This document shows, piece after piece, positions 56,457-64,000 of a DNA stretch of 64,000 nt. The stretch comes from UBA2020 sp964551435. Lineage in GTDB: Bacteria; Pseudomonadota; Alphaproteobacteria; Micavibrionales; UBA2020. Under the pieces are notes generated by a model, which ran no database searches, was not told where the DNA came from, and saw nothing but the letters and a program-made list of their open reading frames with translations. The stretch is from positions 1 to 64,000 of the forward strand of contig CAZKBS010000004.1 in assembly GCA_964551435.1 (NCBI GenBank), in the 5' to 3' direction. How positions within the stretch are numbered: position 1 is the stretch's first letter; each line of letters starts with the position of its first letter. Position numbers and translations under genes: made by a program.

Positions 56457-57148
56457 CCTTCGCCGATGCACGCAAAGAAGCCGAACGCTGGGCGCAAATC
56501 GAAAAAGACGACCCCGATTTCGCGCTGCTGCATTACGCCGAAATCGGCCATGTGACCAAAGTCAAAAAACTGCTGAACCGCGGCGCCGATGCGAATGCGG
56601 TTCTCGAAATCGATACCGGTATAGAACGTGTGAAAGATACGCCGCTTTATGCCAGCGCGGGCGCGGGGCATCTGCCCGTGGCGCAGGCTTTGATAGCGGC
56701 GGGTGCCGATGTGGATATCGAGGCCGATGACGGCTGGCGTCCGGTGCATCATGCAACGCTGAACGGTCAAAGCGCCATGGTGGCTTTCCTCGCTGCCAGC
56801 GGTGCAGACATCAACCACCGCGAAGCGCTGGAGGGGCAAACCCCGCTGCATATCGCCTGTGCGCGCAGTGACGACAGAACCGTGGCGGCGCTGGTCAAGG
56901 CGGGGGCGCGGCGCGATATCCGCGATGATCTGGGACGTGTGCCCGAAGATATCATCGGCGCGATTTCAGGCGCTACGCGCGATACGCAGGATAAAAAGCG
57001 CAAAAACGGCAGCATACGCCAGATCTTCGCCGATGCCGCCGATGCGGATCGCGCCCGCGCCGAAGCTGCTGCGGCCGCGCTGACCACGCTTCAAAAGGAC
57101 ATCAGCGTTGCCAAGCCTGTCACCGTTCGTCGCCGCGCGCCGAAGTGA
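56453..57148 (+). CDS. Ankyrin-repeat protein B
   Basis: 231 aa, ATGA overlap with protein A. Four ankyrin units (ALLHYAEIGHVTKVKKLLNR, TPLYASAGAGHLPVAQALIA, RPVHHATLNGQSAMVAFLAA, TPLHIACARSDDRTVAALVK), then a charged helical tail ending VTVRRRAPK. It shares its layout, tail type and basic end with protein A, so the pair arose by tandem duplication and has diverged strongly. Confidence 0.85.
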   Translation: MTFADARKEAERWAQIEKDDPDFALLHYAEIGHVTKVKKLLNRGADANAVLEIDTGIERVKDTPLYASAGAGHLPVAQALIAAGADVDIEADDGWRPVHHATLNGQSAMVAFLAASGADINHREALEGQTPLHIACARSDDRTVAALVKAGARRDIRDDLGRVPEDIIGAISGATRDTQDKKRKNGSIRQIFADAADADRARAEAAAAALTTLQKDISVAKPVTVRRRAPK

Positions 57149-57303
57149 AACTTTCTTGCGTCCGCAAACAATAAAGTTTTAGGCTGCCGCAAGAAGCTGT
57201 CTTTTTTACAAATGTGGCTGCTTTTTGTTGGACGGAATGGAAAGCGGGGGCGTAGTGTGTTTTTCCCATATCCATCACTCTTTTTAATGAAGGAAACTTT
57301 GCG

Positions 57304-57588
57304 ATGTCACAACGTTTGCCCGGCCCTCTCGTCGCCGTTTTTGCTGCCGCCGCTATCGGCGCGACAAGTTTGAACATTCTGGGCCTGTCTGATGCGGAAA
57401 CCGCGGCAAAAGCACTGGAAGCGCAGGGCTGGCAGGCTGTGGAGCATAAAGGCAAAGAATCTTTTGCCTGCGGCAATGGTGACCTCTATCGCGACAAATT
57501 CCTTGCAAAAAATCCGCAGGGTAAAGAAGTCGAAGTGATTGTTTGCCGTGGCGCGTTTGTTAAAGGCGCAACGCTGCGTACGCCCTGA
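57304..57588 (+). CDS. Small secreted protein
   Basis: 94 aa. Signal-like start (GPLVAVFAAAAIGATSLNIL), then a small domain with two Cys (FACGNGDLYRDKF, EVIVCRGAFVK) that could form a disulfide. The gap before it holds a hairpin CTTGCG...CGCAAG. No family recognised. Confidence 0.65.
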   Translation: MSQRLPGPLVAVFAAAAIGATSLNILGLSDAETAAKALEAQGWQAVEHKGKESFACGNGDLYRDKFLAKNPQGKEVEVIVCRGAFVKGATLRTP

Positions 57589-57608
57589 TAAAATGCAAAA
57601 AACACCCG

Positions 57609-57649
57609 AAGCTGCGCGCCAAAGTCATTTTTGGCCGCAGCTTTTTTTT
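57609..57649 (+). terminator. Rho-independent terminator
   Basis: 8-bp stem AAGCTGCG / CGCAGCTT with an inner GCCAAA...TTTGGC stem, followed by TTTTTT. Confidence 0.9.
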
Positions 57650-57699
57650 GCGTACCGCTTAAAAATAAGTGTCTGTTTGTAGTGTGCGCGGTGCGCTAT

Positions 57700-58212
57700 T
57701 CACGCCGGGCTGGCCGGATTGCGGCGGCGGATGTTGCCGATTTTAGGCAGGGAAACTTCTTCGCGCGCGCGCGTCTCGCGCGCTTGCTGCCGCGCCAGAA
57801 TCTCTTTCATCTCGTCTTCGTTCGGTGTGCGGCCATATATGAAATAGGCGGTATTTGCGCCCGTGGCGTCTTCGATGGCGGGGCCGTCGTCGCGGTGTAA
57901 TTGTCCGTCCTGTACCCAGTGCTTGGTGCCGTTCGGAAAACGGCGCGCGTAACCGCCGACGCGATGGGTGACGCCGCGTTCGCAATATTCTTCGTGCCCG
58001 TCGGGGCTGGAACAGGCAGGGCCGCCGATGCGGTGGCGCAGGCCGTATTCGTACCATTGCTCCGCGCCGTTCGCGCCGAGGATTGCGGGTTTGCCAATCG
58101 CATGATATTTGCCATCAAGGCGCGAAACATAGCCGCCGCCCGGCAGGTATTCGACCTTGACCGCTTCGGCATTCGGCTTGAAATTCAGACTGATTTTTTT
58201 GCGCTCTGTCAT
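57700..58212 (-). CDS. Repeat protein with HRxGGxA units
   Basis: 170 aa from MTERKKISLNFKPNAEAVKV. Three or more short units of about 22 residues, each a Tyr/Trp-x-x-G turn followed by H-R-x-x-G-x-A (LRHRIGGPACSSPDGHEEYC, THRVGGYARRFPNGTKHWV, LHRDDGPAIEDATGANTAYF). MORN-like or YwqK-like beta hairpins are the nearest idea. Unknown function; the C-terminal part is charged helix. Confidence 0.65.
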   Translation of the reverse strand: MTERKKISLNFKPNAEAVKVEYLPGGGYVSRLDGKYHAIGKPAILGANGAEQWYEYGLRHRIGGPACSSPDGHEEYCERGVTHRVGGYARRFPNGTKHWVQDGQLHRDDGPAIEDATGANTAYFIYGRTPNEDEMKEILARQQARETRAREEVSLPKIGNIRRRNPASPA

Positions 58213-58288
58213 GATGAAAGAGTATACCTGTTTATGGCAACTGCTGCCAGCGGCGGCTGGATTCCCCATGAAAACCAGTCCGTTACGC

Positions 58289-59077
58289 CTATCCCTCGCC
58301 GGCTTTAGCCAGACGGTGCAGGTGTGACAGCTCGTCAACGGTGCGGGTGATGAGCGTGATATCCTCCGCCCGCGACAGGCGATGGTCGCCGTCCTCCACC
58401 CACAAAATGCGCGCATCGGGGCAGACAAGCTGGCGCAAAATATGCTCGCTTTTGCGCCACGGCACATCGGGGTCCTGCTTGCCGTGAATCAGGCGCACGG
58501 GGAAGGGCAGGTCTATCTTGTCTTTCAGCAGCAAGTGATGACGCCCATCGGCGAACAGCGCGGCGGTCAGCGGATACGGCTCGCCATAGGCGCTCGGCAT
58601 ATAAATGACGCCGCTGCTGGCCAGATGGTGGCGCTCTTCCTCGCCAAACTCATGCAGGTAAACGTCTTCGGTGAAATCCGGCGCGGGGGCAAGGCCGATG
58701 AGTCCCGCCATGCGGCTTTTGCGCGCCCGCGCGAGCAGCAGCGCAATCCACCCGCCCATCGACGAGCCGACCACAATCTGCGGCCCCGCCGTCAGTGTGT
58801 CGAAAACATCCAGCGCATCCTGAAACCAGCTGCCGATGGTGCCGTCTTCGAATTTTCCGCTGCTCTGCCCGTGGCCGGTGTAATCGAAACGCACAAACGA
58901 CTGTTCATGGGCGCGGCAATGCGCCTCCAGACACGTCGCCTTGGTGCCGGTCATGTCGGAGCGGAAGCCGCCGCAGAAAATCACCCCGGGCAACGTCTTC
59001 GATGCGCCTTCGAAACGGTGATAGGCAAGGCGCACATGGGCGCGCGGCGTCAGGAACTGGGGGGCGGCTTCGGTCAT
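58289..59077 (-). CDS. Alpha/beta hydrolase (ABHD10-like)
   Basis: 262 aa. Nucleophile elbow GSSMGG (Ser106), acid in GKQDPDVPW and His in DGDHRLS give the full catalytic triad. FRSDMTGTKATCLEAHC and FDYTGHGQSSG fit the palmitoyl-protein or acyl esterase subgroup common in alphaproteobacteria. Cytosolic. Confidence 0.88.
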   Translation of the reverse strand: MTEAAPQFLTPRAHVRLAYHRFEGASKTLPGVIFCGGFRSDMTGTKATCLEAHCRAHEQSFVRFDYTGHGQSSGKFEDGTIGSWFQDALDVFDTLTAGPQIVVGSSMGGWIALLLARARKSRMAGLIGLAPAPDFTEDVYLHEFGEEERHHLASSGVIYMPSAYGEPYPLTAALFADGRHHLLLKDKIDLPFPVRLIHGKQDPDVPWRKSEHILRQLVCPDARILWVEDGDHRLSRAEDITLITRTVDELSHLHRLAKAGEG

Positions 59078-59126
59078 GATGTCGTCCTTTGTTTTTTGCG
59101 GCCCTTATTGTACCTGCCGAAGCGCG

Positions 59127-59159
59127 CGAAAAAAAGCCCGGCTTTTAAGGGCCGGGCTT
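59127..59159 (-). terminator. Rho-independent terminator of the PhoH gene
   Basis: 9-bp stem AAGCCCGGC / GCCGGGCTT with T7 on the minus strand. Confidence 0.9.
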
Positions 59160-59230
59160 CAAGTTCTCAAGGTGCCGTCGTAGTACCGAGGTGTGCAGTA
59201 ATCTTCAGGAAACCGAAGACGAGGAAAGCA

Positions 59231-59980
59231 TCAGATGACTTCCAGCATTTTCGCGACCAGCGGATGGCGCACGATATCTTTGTCGCGCAGCTGCTGTACG
59301 GCGATGCCTTCGACCTTGGCGAGTTTTTGCGCCATGTCCTTGAGGCCCGAGATGCCGTCGAGAAGGTCGGACTGGTCCGGATCGCCCGTGATGACCATGG
59401 TGGCGTTCCAGCCCAGGCGGCTGACAATCATTTTAATCTGGCTGTAGGTGCAGTTCTGCGCCTCGTCAATCACGACGAAGGCGTTGTTGAGCGTGCGTCC
59501 GCGCATGTAGCCGATGGGGGCGATTTCAATTTCCCCGCTGTCCAGATGCTGTTTCAGCCGTTTGATGCCCATGCGGTCGTTCAGCGCGTCGTAGAGCGGG
59601 CGCAGATACGGCGCCATCTTGTCCTGCAAATCGCCGGGCAGATAGCCGATTTTCTCGCCAGCCTCGACGGCGGGGCGCGACAGAATGATGCGGTCGACCT
59701 TGCCTTTGGTGAAGGCTTCTACCGCTGCCGCAATGGCAAGGTAGGTCTTGCCCGAACCCGCAGGGCCCATCGCGAGGACGAGGTTATGCGTGTTAATCGC
59801 CTCCATCAGCGCTTTTTGGCCTTCGCTGCGGGGCTGTACGTTTTTCACGTAGTGCTGGTTGGTATCGGGCTGAAACTTTTCAAGAGGGTCCCAGCCGCCG
59901 CCGGTGAAGATATTGCGCACGTTTTCTTCTTTGGGTGCGCGGTGCGATTTGTAGGCAGCGACTTTCGATTTTTTCCCCAT
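59231..59980 (-). CDS. PhoH-family ATPase
   Basis: 249 aa. Walker A GPAGSGKT (72-79), Walker B FVVIDEAQN, and RIILSRPAVEAGEKIGYLPG are the PhoH core. PhoH-like proteins are RNA-linked helicase-type ATPases, linked to phosphate starvation in some bacteria. Shorter N-terminal part than in the YbeZ subgroup. Single gene, own terminator. Confidence 0.9.
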   Translation of the reverse strand: MGKKSKVAAYKSHRAPKEENVRNIFTGGGWDPLEKFQPDTNQHYVKNVQPRSEGQKALMEAINTHNLVLAMGPAGSGKTYLAIAAAVEAFTKGKVDRIILSRPAVEAGEKIGYLPGDLQDKMAPYLRPLYDALNDRMGIKRLKQHLDSGEIEIAPIGYMRGRTLNNAFVVIDEAQNCTYSQIKMIVSRLGWNATMVITGDPDQSDLLDGISGLKDMAQKLAKVEGIAVQQLRDKDIVRHPLVAKMLEVI

Positions 59981-60326
59981 GCGTCAGCTTCTCCCCTGGT
60001 TGCTGTGGCGTTCCGGCCGGTGGTAGTGAATGGAAAATCGCTGCGCCTGCTCCGGGCACAAAAAAACCTCCCATGGGGAGGCAGCATAACTTTTCACGAG
60101 GCGGGTAGCGGGACTGGCGATAACCAGTTTGGCGAGTTGATCCGCGCCGAAGGCGGCGGGTAGAACACTCAGTCTGATGAGATCCATGCAGACACTCCCG
60201 TTAAGAAACCCTTAACAAGAATGTACGACAAAGTGATTCGCTTGTCATCAAAATTTTGTATGTCGCCGAAAATTTCTGCGCATATGTGGTGTGACGACGG
60301 TGTTATGAAACGCGCAGTGCACGTGC
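59981..60326. other. Intergenic region without convincing gene
   Basis: 346 bp. It holds a hairpin CCTCCC-ATG-GGGAGG (60067-60081) with T7 on the minus strand (a good leftward terminator, perhaps for 60327-60737), and an inverted repeat GTTAAG-AAACC-CTTAAC. An open frame of 67 codons (59984-60187) crosses the terminator and is not accepted. Confidence 0.5.
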
Positions 60327-60737
60327 TTACGGTTCGGGCATCGTGTGTTGAAGCGCGGGCGCGGCCGCTTTTTTCACGGCTTCGGTTGCGTAATCTTCGA
60401 TGTATTTTTTCAGCTGCGCACTCGGCGTGATGCGATGTATCAGCATGGATGTCAGCGGCGCGTCTTTGTGATTGACGGCGGCTTTGACCATGTCTTCATC
60501 CGGCGTGACGCCAGCCTTCAGGCATTTGTCGGCAAGATGATGATCGCGAAATCCCACAGAAGCATGCAGCATTTCGCGCGTGAACTTCGCGCCCTGCGCA
60601 GCGAGATGGTCGATAGTCTCCGGCTCGCGCCTGTAGAAGGCCTGCGCCATTTCTTCGGTCAGCTGTGCGGTGCGTATTTGCGCGGCACTATGATTGAAAG
60701 CACCCTGAAACGTCGTGGCATCGTTGAAAAAAAGCAT
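60327..60737 (-). CDS. Ankyrin-like small protein
   Basis: 136 aa. GGAGAAAACG-ATG. Two to three degenerate ankyrin-type units (ETIDHLAAQGAKFTREMLHA, DHHLADKCLKAGVTPDEDMV, DAPLTSMLIHRITPSAQLKK). Related in style to the genes at 62634-64000. Unknown. Confidence 0.6.
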   Translation of the reverse strand: MLFFNDATTFQGAFNHSAAQIRTAQLTEEMAQAFYRREPETIDHLAAQGAKFTREMLHASVGFRDHHLADKCLKAGVTPDEDMVKAAVNHKDAPLTSMLIHRITPSAQLKKYIEDYATEAVKKAAAPALQHTMPEP

Positions 60738-60914
60738 CGTTTTCTCCGCGTGGGGCTGCCGTGCGGTTTAGCGCGGCGGGCGTGGGGTTAAAGGCTTTTT
60801 CGTCAGATTTATTATTATACATAAAATTTAAAATCCGGTTAAATGCCGGGCATGCCGTGCTTTTTATGCTCTGCTATGATGGGAAAACATTTCGCCAGCA
60901 AAGGGCCGCCATCC

Positions 60915-61493
60915 ATGACCATCCGCATGTTCCTGACCGCTTTCGTTTTCGCCGCCGCATGGGGCGCGTTTGTTTGCGCGGCGGTGCCGCAGGCTGCCGC
61001 CGCAGGTACGCTGCCGCGCGCGCAGGAGAAAAAAGAGCCCGATGCAAAAGCGCTGCGCCAGACGGCCGTGCTGCGCCTTTTGGAGCTGATGCAGGCCGAA
61101 TTGCAGGGCTCGCCGGAACAACAAGCCGCCGCCGCCGACCGTGCGGTCGCGGCCTATGATGATTTGATCAAACTTTTGCCCGACGACCTTAATGCGATCA
61201 ACACGCGCGGCATTGTGAAAGAAAAAAAAGAAACCGGCAGCGGCGCGGCGGATTTCAATGCCGTGATTGAAAAAGCAAACGCCCGTATCAAAGCCGCCGC
61301 CGATGATGCCGACGCCTATCACGCGCGCGCGGGTGCTTACCGCGGGATCAAACAGTTTGGCCTTGCCCGCAAGGATTATCAGGAAGCCATCCGCCTGAAG
61401 CCCGACAACCGCAAATGGGCGCTTGATTTGCGCGCGATGGAGATCGAGGCGCCGGATGCGCCCGCCGACAAAACGGTCAATGACAGCCAGTAA
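60915..61493 (+). CDS. Secreted TPR protein
   Basis: 192 aa from MTIRMFLTAFVFAAAWGAFV, ATG after AAGGG; earlier in-frame ATGs precede the signal peptide without a ribosome site. After the signal, TPR-like helices (VAAYDDLIKLLPDDLNAINT, ADAYHARAGAYRGIKQFGLA, ARKDYQEAIRLKPDNRKWAL). Protein-contact role in the periplasm. Confidence 0.75.
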   Translation: MTIRMFLTAFVFAAAWGAFVCAAVPQAAAAGTLPRAQEKKEPDAKALRQTAVLRLLELMQAELQGSPEQQAAAADRAVAAYDDLIKLLPDDLNAINTRGIVKEKKETGSGAADFNAVIEKANARIKAAADDADAYHARAGAYRGIKQFGLARKDYQEAIRLKPDNRKWALDLRAMEIEAPDAPADKTVNDSQ

Positions 61494-61511
61494 GCGGCTT
61501 TGTTCAGGGGG

Positions 61512-61907
61512 TTACCTGAGTTCGGATATATGCGCGATGCGGCGCACTTTCCTGCCTTCTTTTCCAAGGCTGTTCAGCAGCGGGTCGAAGCCGGTGTCCT
61601 TGCTGAGAATGACGCATTCGCAATCGGGCTCTTTGCTTAAAATCAGCGCAAGTTCATAGGCGATGAAAAAATCGAGCGCGTTCTTGCCATGGCCGTCGAC
61701 ATGGCGCCACTCGACGCGGCTACCCAGCGGCTGAAGTTTTTCAACCATCGTCAGTGGAATTTTGTTCTGGTTCGTTCCGGTGAAAATACAAATGTGAAAG
61801 CTGCCGTCTGCTTTCCAGACTTCCGCATCTGCGACATTTTCGTAGTCGATGAATAAAAAGCGTCTGGGCTTTTTTGCGGGGGCGCTTGCCTTGGTGGCAC
61901 CCGCCAT
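61512..61907 (-). CDS. PIN/NYN-like putative RNase
   Basis: 131 aa. Acidic residues in RFLFIDYENVAD, ALDFFIAYELALIL and VILSKDTGFDPLL are placed as in the metal centre of PIN-like nucleases. The fold and length fit stand-alone PIN-like proteins. Substrate unknown. Confidence 0.72.
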   Translation of the reverse strand: MAGATKASAPAKKPRRFLFIDYENVADAEVWKADGSFHICIFTGTNQNKIPLTMVEKLQPLGSRVEWRHVDGHGKNALDFFIAYELALILSKEPDCECVILSKDTGFDPLLNSLGKEGRKVRRIAHISELR

Positions 61908-61912
61908 GCCGT

Positions 61913-62215
61913 TTAGAAATTATCCGACAGATAGCAGGGCGTGCAGCGTACCGGCTGCTGGTTTTCGAATTCGACCAGCATGATCACGCCGCGCTGGCGG
62001 GCGGTGTCGAGGATGTTGGGGCTGACGCCTTCGAAAATCGCGTGATGGGCTTCGGTGCCAGCGACGATGCGGTCATCGCGGATGGCGAACCAGAAGGGGC
62101 CTTCCTCCGGATTGCCGTCGAGGGTCGGGTGTTTGTAGAAGAAAAAGGCGAGCGCGTCGCGTTCGTTCTTGAAGACTTCGTATTCCGGCACAACTGGATT
62201 CATCCCCTCGGCCAT
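61913..62215 (-). CDS. Protein of unknown function
   Basis: 100 aa, ATG after GGGGGAG. YEVFKNERDALAFFFYKHPT and GPFWFAIRDDRIVAGTEAHH point to a small mixed fold; CTPC near the end. Five bp before the PIN-like gene, so probably co-transcribed. Not recognised. Confidence 0.6.
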   Translation of the reverse strand: MAEGMNPVVPEYEVFKNERDALAFFFYKHPTLDGNPEEGPFWFAIRDDRIVAGTEAHHAIFEGVSPNILDTARQRGVIMLVEFENQQPVRCTPCYLSDNF

Positions 62216-62279
62216 GGCGAGGCTCCCCCTTCATCAAAAAACCGCGCCTCTCCCCCCGGATTGGCGCGGCGTACTTGTG

Positions 62280-62462
62280 TTACCTCGGCTCGAACTGGTC
62301 GCCTGCGGCGGTGCCTTTGGGGCGTGCCTCGACGGCGGGTGAGGATTCAAGCGTGTGGTTGAGCACCATCGCAGGGGCCTGCGCGATATATGCGCCCAGA
62401 ATTTCGCGGGCGTCATCTTCGCTGCGGCGGCCAACGGCGGTGCTTTTCAACAGGCTGGACAT
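62280..62462 (-). CDS. Small protein of unknown function (60 aa)
   Basis: ATG after AAGGAGCGATTACGC, an excellent ribosome site. LLKSTAVGRRSEDDAREILG at the start, then a disordered tail. It leads the unit 62462-61512 leftward. Upstream 62463-62633 is AT-rich with promoter-like sequence and a small hairpin CGGCAG-TTT-CTGCCG (62567-62581). Confidence 0.6.
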   Translation of the reverse strand: MSSLLKSTAVGRRSEDDAREILGAYIAQAPAMVLNHTLESSPAVEARPKGTAAGDQFEPR

Positions 62463-62633
62463 GCGTAATCGCTCCTTACCTTTGATATCTCTATTATAAC
62501 CTACATTGATATTTAACGCCAAGTATAGTTAATTTTCAGTTTACATAGAAATATCAGGTGCATGCACGGCAGTTTCTGCCGTTTTTCGCGGCGGATTCCG
62601 GAGGGCTTCGTCCTGTCCTGTAGCGGAAAAAAT

Positions 62634-63113
62634 TCAGGGCTGGCGCGGGGGGCGGGGCACGGCGGCGGGGCGCGGCTCGCTTTTCTCTTCAGGGCTGCCC
62701 GCCTGCCATTTGGTGATTTCATGCTGAAGGGCTTCGCACTCCAGACATTTTTGCAGATAACGCAGGCGCAATTTGAATACGCCGTCATTTTCACCTGCGC
62801 TGTAGCGGCTGAAATCCATACCGTGGGCGCTGAGCAGACGGAAAGCGTCCATGCGCTCTTCCTGCACCACGGTGCGGGCGGTGCCCATGCCGATATTCTG
62901 CGGTTTGGCCCCGTGTGCCAGCAGCGTGCCCGCCACGCGGATCTGCTGGCGCGACACGGCGCGTTCGAGCGCATTGTCAAGAACACCCTGCGGCAAATCG
63001 ATATCTCCGGACAGCAGGCGCTGCAGCGCATCGACATTACCGGCATCCGCCGCGGCGCGGATATCGCGGCGCAGCTGCGTCACGGGGTTGTTTTTATCCA
63101 GCCAGCCGAACAT
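62634..63113 (-). CDS. Ankyrin-like protein with Cys/charged tail
   Basis: 159 aa. Ankyrin-type units (IRAAADAGNVDALQRLLSGD, LERAVSRQQIRVAGTLLAHG, ARTVVQEERMDAFRLLSAHG) then a helix and a Pro/Arg end (PRPAAVPRPPRQP). The ATG shares a base with the stop of the gene before it (TGATG). Confidence 0.7.
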   Translation of the reverse strand: MFGWLDKNNPVTQLRRDIRAAADAGNVDALQRLLSGDIDLPQGVLDNALERAVSRQQIRVAGTLLAHGAKPQNIGMGTARTVVQEERMDAFRLLSAHGMDFSRYSAGENDGVFKLRLRYLQKCLECEALQHEITKWQAGSPEEKSEPRPAAVPRPPRQP

Positions 63114-63700
63114 CAGTTTTGCCCCCGTCTTTGCAGGCCGCTGCGGTGCGGCGTTTTGGTTTTTTTGTCGATGGGTTTGGGTGCGTCAATCTCGCGCAGG
63201 GTCTTCTCCAGCGCGTCCATGCGGCGGCCGAGGTCGTATTGTGCGTGCCGTATTTCGCGCAGCAGATTCATCTGCTCCATCGGCAGCGTGCTTTCGGTGA
63301 AGGTTTTTTGAAACTCCTCCAGCCGCGCGATTTCGCGGTGCAGCTCCACTTCGCGTTTTTTGCCCTCTTCGGTGATGGGCGTGCGGAAGGATAAAATCAT
63401 GCCGCTTTCGGTGCGGCGGGGAATGGCTTCGTTTTCCTGCCGCGCCTGCTGCAGCGCATAGCCAAGGTCGCCGCCCGCGAGCATCAGCGTTTTCGCCAGC
63501 AGATATTTGTTTTGCTGCGCGCAAAGCCTTATGGGTTTGCCGTTGTCGGCATCCGGCTGCGCGCCTGCAAACAGCGCTTCTTCCAGCCCATGCTGGTCAT
63601 TGGCGGCGATGGCGGCGTACATGCCCTCGTTCAGGCGCAGTGTTTGCGCCTTGTCGGGGCGCGGCCTTGCGCGGGCGATATCGTTGAAGAACGGCGTCAT
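63113..63700 (-). CDS. Ankyrin-like protein with coiled coil
   Basis: 195 aa. N-terminal ankyrin-type units (GMYAAIAANDQHGLEEALFA, RLCAQQNKYLLAKTLMLAGG), then a long coiled coil (KKREVELHREIARLEEFQKT, IRHAQYDLGRRMDALEKTLR) and a basic end. Part of a leftward operon of related genes. Confidence 0.72.
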   Translation of the reverse strand: MTPFFNDIARARPRPDKAQTLRLNEGMYAAIAANDQHGLEEALFAGAQPDADNGKPIRLCAQQNKYLLAKTLMLAGGDLGYALQQARQENEAIPRRTESGMILSFRTPITEEGKKREVELHREIARLEEFQKTFTESTLPMEQMNLLREIRHAQYDLGRRMDALEKTLREIDAPKPIDKKTKTPHRSGLQRRGQN

Positions 63701-63724
63701 GCGGCTGTTCGCGTCCTTCTTGCG

Positions 63725-64000
63725 CTACGGCTGTGTGGGCGCGGCAGATGTGCCCCGCAGCGCGGCGGGCACGTGCAGTGCGCCTTTTTCTATCGGCTTG
63801 CCGTCGCGCAGTTCGGTGATTTGCTGTTTCAGCGCCTCGATTTCTTCAAGGATGCGCTGCTGGTTTTTCAGCGTTTCGGCGGGGGCGATATGCGCGGTAA
63901 AATTTTGCTGGAACTGCTGCAAGGTTGCCATCGTGCGGCCGAGTTTATTGTAGCGCGCTTCCTCCGCCGCGTTTTCAAAACGCGTGATGAAATCTTCGCG
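63725..64000 (-). CDS. Third gene of the ankyrin/coiled-coil run, 3' part
   Basis: Open from the right edge of the window (REDFITRFENAAEEARYNKL at the edge) to a stop at 63725; an internal ATG at 63931 exists, but the open frame upstream suggests a longer protein. Helical coiled-coil sequence (AETLKNQQRILEEIEALKQQ, ITELRDGKPIEKG) similar in type to its neighbour. Confidence 0.65.
   Translation of the reverse strand, partial: REDFITRFENAAEEARYNKLGRTMATLQQFQQNFTAHIAPAETLKNQQRILEEIEALKQQITELRDGKPIEKGALHVPAALRGTSAAPTQP

Noticed and set aside
59984..60187. 67-codon minus frame
   Set aside because: Crossed by a good rho-independent terminator in the same direction.

Overview
The window looks like chromosomal DNA of a GC-rich alphaproteobacterium. 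It has a CpdR-type response regulator with a perfect CtrA box upstream, a Kup potassium transporter, a GAF-GGDEF diguanylate cyclase, a FlgC-like flagellar rod protein, and a piece of a Dot/Icm-type (type IVB) secretion locus with ankyrin-repeat genes. The genus cannot be fixed from this sequence; a free-living or host/prey-associated lineage with type IVB secretion is an inference.

Layout. (1) 1-3586, host: 3' part of kup, a diguanylate cyclase, tRNA-Val(GAC), a 56-bp tandem repeat array, and cpdR with a small downstream gene. (2) 3587-38056, a complete-looking Mu-like transposable prophage of 34,470 bp. Its TG...CA ends carry repeated transposase-binding sites and are flanked by a 7-bp target duplication (ATATTTT). 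It is read mostly leftward: S24-type repressor (opposite strand), Ner, MuA/MuB-type transposition genes, early genes including GemA and a Mor-type activator, lysis cassette, terminase, portal, MuF with a C-terminal nuclease-like domain, protease/scaffold, capsid, tail with a -1 frameshift chaperone, baseplate and fibre. It ends in a cargo end holding an adenine methylase and several very small coupled genes, one resembling the Acb2/Tad1 anti-defence family. The insertion lies 8 bp before the ATG of a rhodanese-like gene and has cut that gene off from its Shine-Dalgarno sequence and promoter.

(3) 38065-50612, host: rhodanese-like protein, a 44-bp palindromic terminator, DsbA-like oxidoreductase, BepA-like M48 protease, flagellar rod protein, a helical protein behind a structured leader, a Sel1-repeat protein, a partly duplicated small Cys-rich gene, a putative metal-handling pair (DUF2946 plus a His-rich membrane protein), a SpoU/TrmH RNA methyltransferase, a DUF2339 membrane protein and tRNA-Thr(UGT). 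(4) 50802-57148: dotM/icmP, a membrane gene, dotL/icmO, another membrane gene, then two tandem ankyrin-repeat genes. The DotL-like protein carries four copies of a short P-x-x-W-x-x-V-[IL]-G motif in its C-terminal tail. (5) 57304-64000: small secreted, repeat, hydrolase, PhoH, TPR and PIN-like genes, ending in a leftward run of ankyrin/coiled-coil genes that leaves the window.

Regions 4 and 5 can be read together as a secretion machine (DotM and DotL are coupling-complex subunits) next to ankyrin proteins that could be its substrates. No substrate assignment can be proved from sequence alone.
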